Notes under the pieces: generated by a model
Databases searched by the model: none
Seen by the model: the letters and a program-made list of their open reading frames with translations, nothing else
Told to the model about the DNA's origin: nothing
Assembly (NCBI RefSeq): GCF_024172085.1
Contig: NZ_JAMZDZ010000001.1
Location: forward strand, 8,370,001-8,434,000
Length of the DNA stretch: 64,000 nucleotides
Direction of reading: 5' to 3'
Origin: Hamadaea flava
GTDB lineage: Bacteria; Actinomycetota; Actinomycetes; Mycobacteriales; Micromonosporaceae
Translations under genes and position numbers: made by a program
Part shown: piece after piece, positions 51,857 through 59,802 of the stretch
Position numbering within the stretch: position 1 is the first letter of the stretch
Layout: every line of letters starts with the position of its first letter

Positions 51857-53161
51857 TCACACGGCGGACCTGCCGTGCCGCACCTGATCGGCGTGAATCG
51901 CCAGCTGGTCGGCCTCGCGGCGCATCGCGGCCAGCAGCACCGGCAGATCGGGATGACGGTCGGCATCGGCCTGGACGGCGACGACAAGTCTCCCCGCGTA
52001 CGACACCGCGAGGAAGCCGATGGTCATGTTGCCCACGACGGTCCCGATCGGGACGACCTCGAGAACGGTCGCTTCGAGCAGCCGCACCGGCGACGCCGGA
52101 CCGGTCACGTCGCTCTCCATGAAGTTGATCATTCGCTGGCGGCGACTGAACCAGCGCAGCACGCCCAGTCGGGACAGCCCGATCAGCAGTGCGTTTCCCG
52201 CCGTCGGCGCTTGCCCGCCCTTCGCTTCGGCGGTTTCGCGTGCGATCGCTTCCAGACGCCGGTGCACATCGGCGGTCAACGGCACGCGTATCGCGAGGCC
52301 GCCCGTGCGGTTGCCGCCGTCGGAGGCGCCCGCCTCGCGTACCGACACCGCCACCGTGGCGTGCAACTCGACGCCGTCCGTCGGTTCGGACCGAGATCGC
52401 AGCAGCGCACGGAGCCCGCCGGCCGCCAGCGTCAACACGACGTCGTTCACCTTGGCACCGTGGCGATGCGCGGTTTCCTTGGCCCGATCGAGATCCAGCG
52501 TGACGGCGTCGAGCCGCCGGTGCGCACCGACCGGCCCGTTCAGCGACGTGCGGGGCGCGTTGCGCAGACCGGCCATCTGCCGGAAGGTCGTGGCGCTGGG
52601 CCGCCGCAGCGTACGCAGGCCGGCCAACCGTCGCGCGACGTTGTCGCGAACCAGGTCCACCCACGTGGGCCGAGGCAGCGTACGGCCCGCTGGGACGGCC
52701 GGAGCGTCATCGGCGAGCGCAGCGAACATGCGAATCGTGGTCAGCCCATCGGCCACCACGTGATGCATTGCGAATACCAGGGCGGCGCTTCCGTCGGGCA
52801 GGCCGGTGACGAGCCAGATCCGCCACGGCGGAAGATCGCGGGCGAAGGGCCGGTTGGCCAGGCGTACCGCGAAGTCGGTCAGCCGCACACCGGCGGGCAG
52901 GACGGCCGACCTGACGTGACGACCGACGTCGAACTTCGGCGAGTCGACCCAGATCGGCCGTCCGCCGAGCCATCCCGGCCGGTAGACGACCTGCCGCAGC
53001 CGGGGTGCGCCAGCCACTCGGTCGGCGATGCGCCTGCGCAACATCCCTAGCTCGACCGGACGGTCCAGCAGAGCGAGCGCGCCCACCCGGGCGGGCGACG
53101 ACGGCGACTCGACATACAGGTTGATGAGATCGGTGGGGGTCAGCCGCTCGATCCTCCTCAT
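51857..53161 (-). CDS. Wax ester synthase/diacylglycerol acyltransferase (WS/DGAT)
   Basis: This 434-residue acyltransferase has catalytic HHVVADG at 133-139 and the C-terminal conserved NVPGP-equivalent SDVTGPASPVRL near 342-353. Family enzymes make triacylglycerol or wax ester from acyl-CoA. In M. tuberculosis the DosR-controlled member is Tgs1. The divergent CBS gene and the four DosR-like elements between them (53177-53260) suggest the same control here. ATG at 53161 has GGAGG almost abutting it, so initiation may be leaderless or use a poorly spaced site. Confidence 0.9.
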   Translation of the reverse strand: MRRIERLTPTDLINLYVESPSSPARVGALALLDRPVELGMLRRRIADRVAGAPRLRQVVYRPGWLGGRPIWVDSPKFDVGRHVRSAVLPAGVRLTDFAVRLANRPFARDLPPWRIWLVTGLPDGSAALVFAMHHVVADGLTTIRMFAALADDAPAVPAGRTLPRPTWVDLVRDNVARRLAGLRTLRRPSATTFRQMAGLRNAPRTSLNGPVGAHRRLDAVTLDLDRAKETAHRHGAKVNDVVLTLAAGGLRALLRSRSEPTDGVELHATVAVSVREAGASDGGNRTGGLAIRVPLTADVHRRLEAIARETAEAKGGQAPTAGNALLIGLSRLGVLRWFSRRQRMINFMESDVTGPASPVRLLEATVLEVVPIGTVVGNMTIGFLAVSYAGRLVVAVQADADRHPDLPVLLAAMRREADQLAIHADQVRHGRSAV

Positions 53162-53176
53162 GCCTCCAGCGTTCCC

Positions 53177-53260
53177 GGGACCGTTGGCGTCGCCCAGGGC
53201 CGTTCGCCCTGAGCTGGGCCGCCATGGGACCTTCGGCCCGACGGGCGGGACCGGTGCCTC
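53177..53260. promoter_or_regulatory. Array of four DosR-like elements between DGAT and CBS genes
   Basis: Elements are GGGACCGTTGGCGT (53177-53190), AGGGCCGTTCGCCCT (53196-53210), GGGACCTTCGGCCC (53226-53239) and GGGACCGGTGCCTC (53247-53260). The last is centred about 43 bases before the start predicted from TAGCGT at 53284-53289, the position expected for an activator next to RNA polymerase. Spacing of 21 bases between the last two fits same-face binding. Confidence 0.7.
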
Positions 53261-53283
53261 TGAGCAGCGGCGTGGGGCGCCCC

Positions 53284-53289
53284 TAGCGT
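53284..53289 (+). promoter_or_regulatory. Predicted -10 box for the small ORF/CBS unit
   Basis: TAGCGT matches the TAnnnT pattern. No -35 consensus is present at the right distance; instead a DosR-like element is there, consistent with an activator-dependent promoter. Start of transcription would be near 53296. Confidence 0.5.
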
Positions 53290-53364
53290 CAAAGTGGGGA
53301 GACGGGGCGACAGGAATCCGCCGAGACCCGGCGGCGCCGCGGGCACCCGCGCAAGGAGGTCGAC

Positions 53365-53442
53365 ATGAACTTCCGCATCGTCGGCGGCGAGCTGAGTCCG
53401 GCCGCCCGAGCCGCGTCCCAGGCCGGGGAGGCGACGTCATGA
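53365..53442 (+). CDS. 25-residue small ORF coupled to CBS gene
   Basis: The frame encodes a 25-residue peptide beginning MNFRIVGGELSPAARAAS. AAGGAGGT (53353-53360) lies 4 bases before its ATG and is stronger than the CBS gene's own site. Its TGA overlaps the ATG of the CBS gene (ATGA), so translation is coupled. It may be a true small protein or a leader that sets CBS-protein synthesis. Confidence 0.6.
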   Translation: MNFRIVGGELSPAARAASQAGEATS

Positions 53443-53870
53443 CCCCCACGGCGACGCGGCGTACCCGGCTCACCGACCAGCGGGTCGCCTCGATCATGTC
53501 GCGACCGGCGATCGCCGTCCGCGAGTACGCGACGCTGTCCGACGCGCTGACCGCGTTCGCCGCGTCCGGCCTGCGCCACCTCGTCGTGGTCGACCCGGCC
53601 GGGCACTGCCTGGGGATGCTCAGCGATCGGCTGGTCGCCGGCGCCTGGGCGGCGAACCCGGCGTGTTTCGACGACGTACACGTCACCGCGCTGCTGGAAC
53701 CGGACCAGCCGATGGTCGCGTCGACGGCGACGATCGGGCAGGCCGCGCGGGTGATGCATCGGCTGGGCACGGACGCGGTGGTGCTGGTCGACGCCGTCGC
53801 CGAGCCGGTCGGCGTGCTCACCGCGTCCGACCTGATCGGGCTGCTGGCCAAGCCGTCGCGCGACGGATGA
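53439..53870 (+). CDS. CBS-domain pair protein (Hrp1-like)
   Basis: This 143-residue protein consists of two CBS motifs: first about 14-75 (ASIMSRPAIAVREYATLSDA; LVVVDPAGHCLGMLSDRLV), second about 80-140 (DAVVLVDAVAEPVGVLTASDLIGLL). CBS pairs bind adenosyl ligands or other small molecules. M. tuberculosis Hrp1, a DosR-regulated protein, is of the same size and layout. Regulation is probably through the DosR-like array upstream, with the coupled 25-residue ORF in between. Confidence 0.9.
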   Translation: MTPTATRRTRLTDQRVASIMSRPAIAVREYATLSDALTAFAASGLRHLVVVDPAGHCLGMLSDRLVAGAWAANPACFDDVHVTALLEPDQPMVASTATIGQAARVMHRLGTDAVVLVDAVAEPVGVLTASDLIGLLAKPSRDG

Positions 53871-53933
53871 CGCTCAGGGCCTGAAACAGGCAAGCCCGGA
53901 GGCGACGGAAGTCCGGCCGCAGATCGCGGCAGA

Positions 53934-54524
53934 TTACGGTCTGCGGGACGGGAACAGCAGTTGCACGGCGGCGACGATGGCCGCCCGGCGGTCCGCGAGG
54001 AAGGCGTCGCGGTCCTCGTCGGGGACGGTGACCAGGGCGGGATTGCCCGCCCAGGACATCGCGAGCTGGTTGACGAACATCAGGACGTCCATCGGGTCCC
54101 AGCCGTCGTCGAGCTGACCGGCCTCTTGCGCCTGGCGCAGCTGTTCGACCTTGTGGTGGACCGACTCGCGGAGCGGGTCGTCGGACGTCTGCCCGTCCAG
54201 CGACAGCTCCATCTGGCCCCAGGTCATCAGGCGCCGGCGAGCCGGATGCTGGAGGAAGTAGTCGTGCACCCGCCCGGCGTAGCCCGGAAGGTCGGCGGGG
54301 TCCAGCCGGGTGGCTTCGGCCACCGCTGCCAGTTCCCGGGTCGCGACGAACCGGTAGAGCGCCTCCTTGCTCTGGAAGTACGCGTAGACGCGTTCCTTGC
54401 TCGTCTTGGCCGCCTTGGCGATCCGCTCGACCCGGGCGCCGGCGATGCCGTGCTCGGAGAACTCCGCCGTGGCCGCGGCGACGATGCGGTCGCTCGTCGA
54501 ATCGGTGCTGATCGGGGCCGCCAT
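53934..54524 (-). CDS. TetR-family repressor
   Basis: This 196-residue protein has an N-terminal helix-turn-helix (RIVAAATAEFSEHGIAGARV, then KTSKERVYAYFQSKEALYRF) and a variable ligand-binding C-terminal domain. It is divergent from an aldo/keto reductase gene, with two near-identical palindromes between them. It is expected to repress both until an unknown ligand, probably a reactive carbonyl or reductase substrate, binds. Confidence 0.93.
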   Translation of the reverse strand: MAAPISTDSTSDRIVAAATAEFSEHGIAGARVERIAKAAKTSKERVYAYFQSKEALYRFVATRELAAVAEATRLDPADLPGYAGRVHDYFLQHPARRRLMTWGQMELSLDGQTSDDPLRESVHHKVEQLRQAQEAGQLDDGWDPMDVLMFVNQLAMSWAGNPALVTVPDEDRDAFLADRRAAIVAAVQLLFPSRRP

Positions 54525-54539
54525 GCTCTGAGCGTACTC

Positions 54540-54607
54540 AACCGAACCGTTCGGTTTGGCGGAGTGGGATCCGCGCGGGTACGTTCAAACCGAACCGTTC
54601 GGTTTGA
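54540..54607. promoter_or_regulatory. Two TetR operators
   Basis: ACCGAAC C GTTCGGT occurs at 54541-54555 and again at 54589-54603. The second is extended on both sides to a 23-bp perfect palindrome (54585-54607). Centres are 48 bases apart. They lie between the divergent starts 54524 and 54636, close enough to each to block both promoters. Confidence 0.92.
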
Positions 54608-54635
54608 CTTTGGCTGGGTTTGAGGAGCGACACCC

Positions 54636-55562
54636 ATGAAGAACAGGACATTGGGCCGGGAAGGTCTCATCGTCTCCGAGATCGGCTACGGCGCGATGGG
54701 CACGGCGATCGGCTACGGGCCGTCGGACGACACCGAGTCCATCGCCGCGATCCGCCAGGCTCACGACCTCGGCGTGACGCACTTCGACACGGCCGAGCTG
54801 TACGGCTGGGGAGTCGGGGAGCGGCTGCTCGGCAACGCGCTCGCGCCGATCCGCGACCAGGTGACCATCGCCACCAAATTCGGGTTCACCCCGACACTTG
54901 GCCGCGATTCCCGGCCGGAGCACATCCGCGAGGTCGTCGACAACAGCCTGCGCAACCTCGGCGTCGACACGATCGACCTGCTCTACCAGCACATTCCGGA
55001 CCCGAACGTGCCCATTGAGGACGTCGTCGGCGTCATGCGGGAATACGTCCAGGCCGGCAAGGTGAAGTACCTCGGACTGTCCAATGCCGACGCCGACACG
55101 ATTCGGCGGGCACATGCGGTGCACCCGATCTCGGCGCTGCAGAACGAGTACTCGATCTTCGCCCGCGGGGTCGAATCGCTGCTGCCGGTGCTCGACGAAC
55201 TCGGCATCGGCTTGGTGGCGTACTCGCCGATCGCCCGGGGCTTCCTCAGCGGCGCGGTCCAGCACCGGGACAGCTTGGCCGCCGACGACTGGCGTCAGCG
55301 CGTCGCCTGGTGGAACCCGGAGAACTTCGACGCCAACGTGGCGATCGTCGGCGAGCTGGCCAAGCTCGCCGAGAGCAAGGGCGCGACCGTGGCGCAACTG
55401 GCGCTGGCCTGGGTGCTCGCGCAGCAGACCGACATCGTGCCCATCCCGGGCTCGCGCAGCTCCGCCCGGGTCGCCGAGAACATCGCGGCCGCCGACCTGG
55501 TGCTCACGGCCGAGGACCTCGCCCGCATCGCCGAGATCGCTCCGGACGGCGGCATCGCCTGA
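54636..55562 (+). CDS. Aldo/keto reductase
   Basis: This 308-residue NADPH-dependent (beta/alpha)8 reductase has catalytic Asp and Tyr in FDTAELYGWG near residues 49-58, Lys in IATKFGF near 84 and His in LLYQHIPDP near 117. Cofactor-site residues are in PGSRSSARVAENI near 272. It would reduce aldehydes or ketones. It is probably induced when the adjacent TetR releases its operators. Confidence 0.95.
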   Translation: MKNRTLGREGLIVSEIGYGAMGTAIGYGPSDDTESIAAIRQAHDLGVTHFDTAELYGWGVGERLLGNALAPIRDQVTIATKFGFTPTLGRDSRPEHIREVVDNSLRNLGVDTIDLLYQHIPDPNVPIEDVVGVMREYVQAGKVKYLGLSNADADTIRRAHAVHPISALQNEYSIFARGVESLLPVLDELGIGLVAYSPIARGFLSGAVQHRDSLAADDWRQRVAWWNPENFDANVAIVGELAKLAESKGATVAQLALAWVLAQQTDIVPIPGSRSSARVAENIAAADLVLTAEDLARIAEIAPDGGIA

Positions 55563-55593
55563 AGAGCGGCTTGACGGGCTGGACAGCCGGACG

Positions 55594-55624
55594 GCCCGGC
55601 GACGCGGGGAGCGTCACCGGGCCG
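55594..55624. terminator. Terminator hairpin
   Basis: GGCCCGGCGACGC (55594-55606) pairs with 55612-55624 with one mismatch and a 5-base loop. It lies between the convergent reductase (ending 55562) and membrane-protein (ending 55649) genes. Confidence 0.82.
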
Positions 55625-55648
55625 GACCCGGGGGAGATCACTTCACGA

Positions 55649-56299
55649 TCACTTGGCCGTGGCCTTGGCCTGTTCGGTTTCGACGAGGGCGAAGCCGGTC
55701 GATTTCGGGGTGGTGAAGGCGTGGGCGAGTCCGGCCAGCGCCAGCAGGAGCATCAGGGCGGCGGCGCCGTAGGCGACGAGTGCGGCCTGACCGGCCTTGG
55801 TGCCGAATTCGCTGAAGCCGTAGCTGGTCAGCAGCAGGCCGCGCAGGGTTTCGCCTTTGAAGACGGTCTCCCGTTGAGCGGTGACGTCGGCCAGTTGCTT
55901 GGTCAGGTCGTCGACCTTGGCCTGGTCGACCGGGGTGGCCTTCTGTGCCTCGGTCAGCTGGTTCTTCAGCTGCGTCTGGGGGGTGCCGAGGTCGGCGTAG
56001 GTCTGGCCGCCGGCGATCGACTTCAGGTGCAGTCCGATGAATTCGTTGGCGTAGCACTCGGCTTGCTTGCCGGTGGTCATCGGCTGGCCGGCGTACTCGA
56101 CGAGGCAGGCGGCCTTCTTCTCTTCGTCGGTGAGGGTGTCGGCGGTCTTGAAGGTGATGTGCTGCGCGGCCAGCTGGTCGTGCACGTAGGTGTTGGCGAA
56201 GCTGGCGTTGGCGCCCAGCACGATGCCGGCGACCAGCAGGAGCGCGGCGAGGGCGAGCCCGCCGATGCTGAACAGGAGGTCGAGGGTCCGGCGTTTCAT
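55649..56299 (-). CDS. Two-span membrane protein with extracytoplasmic domain
   Basis: This is a 216-residue protein with membrane helices at about 9-31 and 172-194. Between them lies an outer domain with two Cys (KKAACLVEYAG; QAECYANEF) and a predicted coiled coil at about 108-145 (QLKNQLTEAQKATPVDQAKV). The cytoplasmic tail is short. I do not recognise a family with known function. AAGGAG precedes the ATG. Two DosR-like elements lie 99-134 bases upstream. Confidence 0.8.
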   Translation of the reverse strand: MKRRTLDLLFSIGGLALAALLLVAGIVLGANASFANTYVHDQLAAQHITFKTADTLTDEEKKAACLVEYAGQPMTTGKQAECYANEFIGLHLKSIAGGQTYADLGTPQTQLKNQLTEAQKATPVDQAKVDDLTKQLADVTAQRETVFKGETLRGLLLTSYGFSEFGTKAGQAALVAYGAAALMLLLALAGLAHAFTTPKSTGFALVETEQAKATAK

Positions 56300-56397
56300 G
56301 GTGTGCTCCTTCAGGAGGGGGTGAGAAACACTTCGTTGCCCTCAGAGCATCGGTTCTGGACGGTCGTGGCAGCAGAGACACAGTTCCCGGATCGGGT

Positions 56398-56433
56398 GGG
56401 ACCAAAGACTCCGATCGGAGGGACTGTCAGCCC
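56398..56433. promoter_or_regulatory. Two DosR-like elements upstream of the membrane-protein gene
   Basis: GGGACCAAAGACTC (56398-56411; 12 of 14 to GGGACCAAAGTCCC) and GGGACTGTCAGCCC (56420-56433) are 22 bases apart, two helical turns. They probably act on the leftward gene starting at 56299. Confidence 0.6.
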
Positions 56434-56457
56434 GGCGTCTGGTGTGGATAAGACAAG

Positions 56458-56489
56458 GGCGGTGCGGACCGTCGAAGGTCCACACCGCC
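56458..56489. promoter_or_regulatory. 13-bp inverted repeat between divergent genes
   Basis: GGCGGTGCGGACC (56458-56470) and GGTCCACACCGCC (56477-56489) are complementary in 12 of 13 positions around GTCGAA. The position between two divergent starts (56299 and 56671) excludes an ordinary terminator. It contains inward-facing GGACC/GGTCC steps like the DosR-like boxes. Confidence 0.55.
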
Positions 56490-56605
56490 GTGTCCGGCCC
56501 ACCGGCTCGCCCGCGTTCCCAAGTGGACGTCCGCTCAGGCCCTCCTCGCGGGCTGGCAAGGCGCCGGGCCGCTCCAGCTCAGCTCACCGGTCCCGGTCAC
56601 AGACA

Positions 56606-56619
56606 GAGGACAAAGTCCC
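56606..56619 (-). promoter_or_regulatory. DosR-like box upstream of Acg-like gene
   Basis: On the minus strand it reads GGGACTTTGTCCTC. It lies 51 bases before the GTG of the nitroreductase-like gene, a position compatible with activation of a leaderless or short-leader transcript. Confidence 0.65.
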
Positions 56620-56670
56620 GACCGGCTGCGCCACAAGGCCCTACGCCACATCGTCGATGCGGCGCACCGT

Positions 56671-57534
56671 GTGCCGATGAGACACGCCATCCTCGCCGAG
56701 TGCCTCGAGGCCGCGATCGCCGCGCCGTCCATTCACAACACTCAGCCGTGGCGGTTCCTGCCGCGCGAGCATTGCGTCGACGTGTACGCCGACCGCAGCC
56801 GGCGGCCGGCGGCGAGCGACCCGAACGGGCGCGAGCTGGCCATCTCGGTCGGTGCGGCGGTGCTGAATCTGCGGGTCGCGCTGCTGGCCCGCGGATACCG
56901 GCCGTCGTACGCGCTGCTGCCGGAGCGGTCGCAGGCGGATCTGCTGGCCCGGGTCACCTTCGGCGGGCGCGTTCAGCCGACCTATCGCGCGCGCCGGTTG
57001 GCCGGTGCGATTCCCCGCCGACGGTCCAACCGCGGCCCGTTCCGTTCGGCCGAGCTGCCGGAGCCGGTGCTGACGGAACTGGTCCAGGCCGCTGCCGCCG
57101 AGGGGGCGTACCTGATGATCGCCGACCCGCCGTTGCGGGATGCGGTCCTCGGCGTGGTACGCCGGGCGGAGACCTCGCTCCGGGCCGATCCCGCGTACTC
57201 CGCCGACTTCGCCTGGCCCGGGGTGGTCGAGGACGATCCGACGCTCGCGATCCTCTACGGTTCCGGCGACTCCCGGTACGCCTGGCTGCGGGCCGGGCAG
57301 GCGCTGGAACGCGTCCTGCTGACGGCCACGGCCAACGGCGTGCAGAGCACCCTGATGACGCGGCCCCTGGCGTACGCCGACCTGCGGGCACTGTTCGACG
57401 ACAGCGGGCTGGGCCGACGAGCTCAGGCGATCATCCGGCTCGGCTACGGCGACGAGCCGCCAGCGTCGCCTCGGCGGGCGCTGGCCGACGTCATCATGGC
57501 GGTCCCGGATGAACCGGTCGGTACTGCAGACTGA
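56671..57534 (+). CDS. Acg-family nitroreductase-like protein
   Basis: This 287-residue protein matches the Acg (Rv2032) family: APSIHNTQPWRF near residue 18, DPNGRELAISVGAAVLNLRV near 50-69, RRRSNRGPF near 116 and RAGQALERVLLTATANGVQS near 210-229. Acg proteins have a nitroreductase fold whose lid covers the flavin site; they are thought to sequester FMN or act in stress rather than reduce nitro compounds. Acg is DosR-regulated in M. tuberculosis. Start is GTG at 56671 or ATG at 56677; no ribosome site is obvious. Confidence 0.88.
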   Translation: MPMRHAILAECLEAAIAAPSIHNTQPWRFLPREHCVDVYADRSRRPAASDPNGRELAISVGAAVLNLRVALLARGYRPSYALLPERSQADLLARVTFGGRVQPTYRARRLAGAIPRRRSNRGPFRSAELPEPVLTELVQAAAAEGAYLMIADPPLRDAVLGVVRRAETSLRADPAYSADFAWPGVVEDDPTLAILYGSGDSRYAWLRAGQALERVLLTATANGVQSTLMTRPLAYADLRALFDDSGLGRRAQAIIRLGYGDEPPASPRRALADVIMAVPDEPVGTAD

Positions 57535-57548
57535 TCACCGCCGTCCCG

Positions 57549-59222
57549 TCAGGCCAGCGGTACCGACCAGACCACGCGAGTGCCCTCGTCCGGTGGCGAG
57601 GTCAGGTCCAGGTCGCCGCCGTGCTGCCGGGCGCGTTCGCGGGCGTTGGCCAGCCCGCTGGACTCCTTGGCGCCGCCCCGGCCGTTGTCGTAGACGGTGA
57701 CCGTCAGCCGTCCCGATTGCACCGCGACAGCCATCTCCAGCTCAGTCGCCTGCGCATGGCGTATCACATTGGACAGGGCCTCGTTGACCACGGCCAGGAT
57801 GTCGCCGTGCAGCTCGACCGGCACGGCCGAGTCGACCGGCCCGTCGAGCCGCAGCGCCGGGCGGAACCCGAGCCCGGCGGACGCGCGCTCGGCCAGTCCG
57901 CGGATCTCGGCCCGGAGCGAGGTGGCGGTCGGGGCGCGCAGTTCGAAGATCGCGCCGCGGATGTCGCGGATGGTGGCGTCGAGGTCGTCGACGGACTGGT
58001 GGATGCGATTCGCCACCTCGGGCTTCGTCGCGAGCGCCGCCACGGTCTGCAATTGCAGACCGGTGGCGAACAGCCGCTGGATGACGACGTCGTGCAGGTC
58101 GCGCGCGATGCGCTCGCGGTCGGACAGCAGCAGCAACTGCTCGCGATCGAGGTGCGCCTGGGCGCGGTCGAGGGCGAGCGCGGCCTGGCTGGCGAACAGC
58201 CCCACGAGGCGCAGTTCCTCGGTCTCACGGGGCTCGCCGGCGTAGGCGACGATGAGGGCGCCGCGCGAGTGGCCGAAGGGCGAGATCGACGCGCGTAGCT
58301 CCGGCACGGTGACCGGCCAGGTGGCGGCCTTGCCGACGTGCTCGACCTCCAACTGCTCGCCGCGGGTGATCGCGGCCTCGATCGCCGAGCCCTCCAGCGG
58401 AATCGTCTCGCCGACCAGGCCGTCCAAGGGTTCGATGGAGTCGCAGGCCGCGACGGTCAGGCCGTCGCCGTCGTCGTCGAGCAGGACGACGGTCGTGAAG
58501 ACCGCGTCAGCCGCCTCGCGGGCCTTGCGGACCACGATCGCCAGCGGATCCTGCGCGTCGTGCACGTCGGCGATGGTGGCCGCCACCTCGGCCGTGGCCT
58601 GCAGCCAGCGTTGGCGGCGCCCGGCCAGCGCATAGAGGCGGGCGTTCTCGATCGCGGCCCCGGCGGCGGCCGCGAGCGCGACCATGATCTCCTCGTCGTC
58701 GTCGGAGAACTCGGGCGCACCCTGCTTCTCCGACAGGTAAAGGTTGCCGAAGATGTGATCGCGGACGCGGATGGGCACGCCGAGGAAGCTGTGCATCGGC
58801 GGGTGGCCTGGCGGGAACCCGGCCGACTGCGGATGCCGGGTGATGTCGGGCAGGCGTACCGGGCGCGGGTCGCCGATGAGCAGGCCGAGCACGCCCTTGC
58901 CGGTCGGTGGATTGCCGATGGCCTTGTGGGTCTTCGGGTCCATGCCGTGCGTGATGAACTCGATCAGCTGCCGGTCGCCGCCGATCACGCCGAGCGCGCC
59001 GTACTTCGCGTCCGCGAGGTGACAGGCCGACACGACGATCCGTTCGAGGGTCGCATGCAGATCGAGGTCGGTGCCCATGCCCACGACCGCGTCGAGCAGG
59101 CTGCGCAGCCGCTCACGGCTGTTCATCACGTCGCCCACGCGGTCCAGCAGCTCCTGGAGAAGCTCATCCAGGCGTACGCGCGACAGCGGCGACAGACCGA
59201 GCGAAGTCCACTGCTGTTCCAC
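57549..59222 (-). CDS. DosS/DosT-like double-GAF sensor histidine kinase
   Basis: This 557-residue soluble kinase has GAF-A at about 50-200 and GAF-B at about 215-355. Phosphoacceptor His377 is in RIARDLHDVVIQRLF and the ATPase domain is at about 455-557 (YDNGRGG). GAF-A contains GFPPGHPPMHSFLGVPIRVR; His140 aligns with His149 of M. tuberculosis DosS, the proximal heme ligand. It is therefore probably an O2, CO, NO or redox sensor. GTG at 59222 is the likely start. A perfect DosR-like box lies about 100 bases upstream, suggesting autoregulation. No response-regulator gene adjoins it in the window. Confidence 0.92.
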   Translation of the reverse strand: MEQQWTSLGLSPLSRVRLDELLQELLDRVGDVMNSRERLRSLLDAVVGMGTDLDLHATLERIVVSACHLADAKYGALGVIGGDRQLIEFITHGMDPKTHKAIGNPPTGKGVLGLLIGDPRPVRLPDITRHPQSAGFPPGHPPMHSFLGVPIRVRDHIFGNLYLSEKQGAPEFSDDDEEIMVALAAAAGAAIENARLYALAGRRQRWLQATAEVAATIADVHDAQDPLAIVVRKAREAADAVFTTVVLLDDDGDGLTVAACDSIEPLDGLVGETIPLEGSAIEAAITRGEQLEVEHVGKAATWPVTVPELRASISPFGHSRGALIVAYAGEPRETEELRLVGLFASQAALALDRAQAHLDREQLLLLSDRERIARDLHDVVIQRLFATGLQLQTVAALATKPEVANRIHQSVDDLDATIRDIRGAIFELRAPTATSLRAEIRGLAERASAGLGFRPALRLDGPVDSAVPVELHGDILAVVNEALSNVIRHAQATELEMAVAVQSGRLTVTVYDNGRGGAKESSGLANARERARQHGGDLDLTSPPDEGTRVVWSVPLA

Positions 59223-59324
59223 GAGACAAATGGTACGGCCGGGCGGCGCGGTCGTGGGCGGGCCACCACCCGGGTGACGCACTCGTCACGTCACCCGAGA
59301 TTCCCCGCAACTCCGGCGACCCCC

Positions 59325-59338
59325 GGGACTTTGGTCCC
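59325..59338 (+). promoter_or_regulatory. DosR-like box upstream of the GAF kinase
   Basis: GGGACTTTGGTCCC, the best match in the window, lies in the 355-bp gap between the kinase start (59222) and the small-protein start (59578). I see no gene on either strand in the gap. Confidence 0.8.
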
Positions 59339-59490
59339 CTGATCAGAAACCGGGGCACCCTGCCGCCGACGGCTTCGCCGGGCTGCTGCTCGGCTCAGTC
59401 AGCCGGGCGCTCGTGCATCACGCCCACCACGCGGTCGCCGTGATACACCCGTCCGAAGACTGACCCGCTGGTCGTGAACCACCCGCGACC

Positions 59491-59521
59491 CGGGCTGAAG
59501 TCCCGGCGGGCCTAAAGTCCC
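59491..59521 (-). promoter_or_regulatory. Tandem DosR-like boxes upstream of the P-type ATPase operon
   Basis: On the minus strand these read GGGACTTCAGCCCG (59504-59491) and GGGACTTTAGGCCC (59521-59508). They are 17 bases apart and end 56 bases before the ATG of the small acidic protein. Confidence 0.7.
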
Positions 59522-59577
59522 GGCTCGCGGGACCCGCGGCACTGGGCCGGGCGACGCGCCGGTCGCACGCTGAAGGC

Positions 59578-59802
59578 ATGGCCACGGAAGAAGCCGTCCC
59601 GAAGGAAACCGCCGCGGAGGAAGCCGGCCCGAAGAAGGCCACGCGGGGTCTGCTCCGGAAGTCTCAGGATCACCGCCTGGGGTACCTGCTCGGTGTGGTC
59701 TATCACGACGAAGAGGTCCGCGAGAACTCGCCACCTGACGATCAAACGGTCCGCGACCGCGAAGGCCCGCGGAGCACCCGGCTGGCGGGGCGGGAGGAGT
59801 GA
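59578..59802 (+). CDS. Small charged protein preceding P-type ATPase
   Basis: This 74-residue hydrophilic protein has an N-terminal Glu/Lys/Ala-rich segment (EEAVPKETAAEEAGPKKATRG), then a central LLRKSQDHRLGYLLGVVYHD and a charged tail. No known family. The stop overlaps the GTG of the ATPase gene (GTGA) and DosR-like boxes lie upstream, which argue that it is real and co-expressed. It could be an accessory peptide for the transporter. Confidence 0.65.
   Translation: MATEEAVPKETAAEEAGPKKATRGLLRKSQDHRLGYLLGVVYHDEEVRENSPPDDQTVRDREGPRSTRLAGREE

Noticed and set aside
53881-53920. GGAAGTCCGG as a DosR-like half-site
   Set aside because: Only a half-site is present, downstream of the CBS gene and not in a promoter region.
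54606-54616. TTGACTTTGGC as another DosR-like box
   Set aside because: It lacks the leading GGGA and the trailing YCC and is explained by the edge of the TetR operator.
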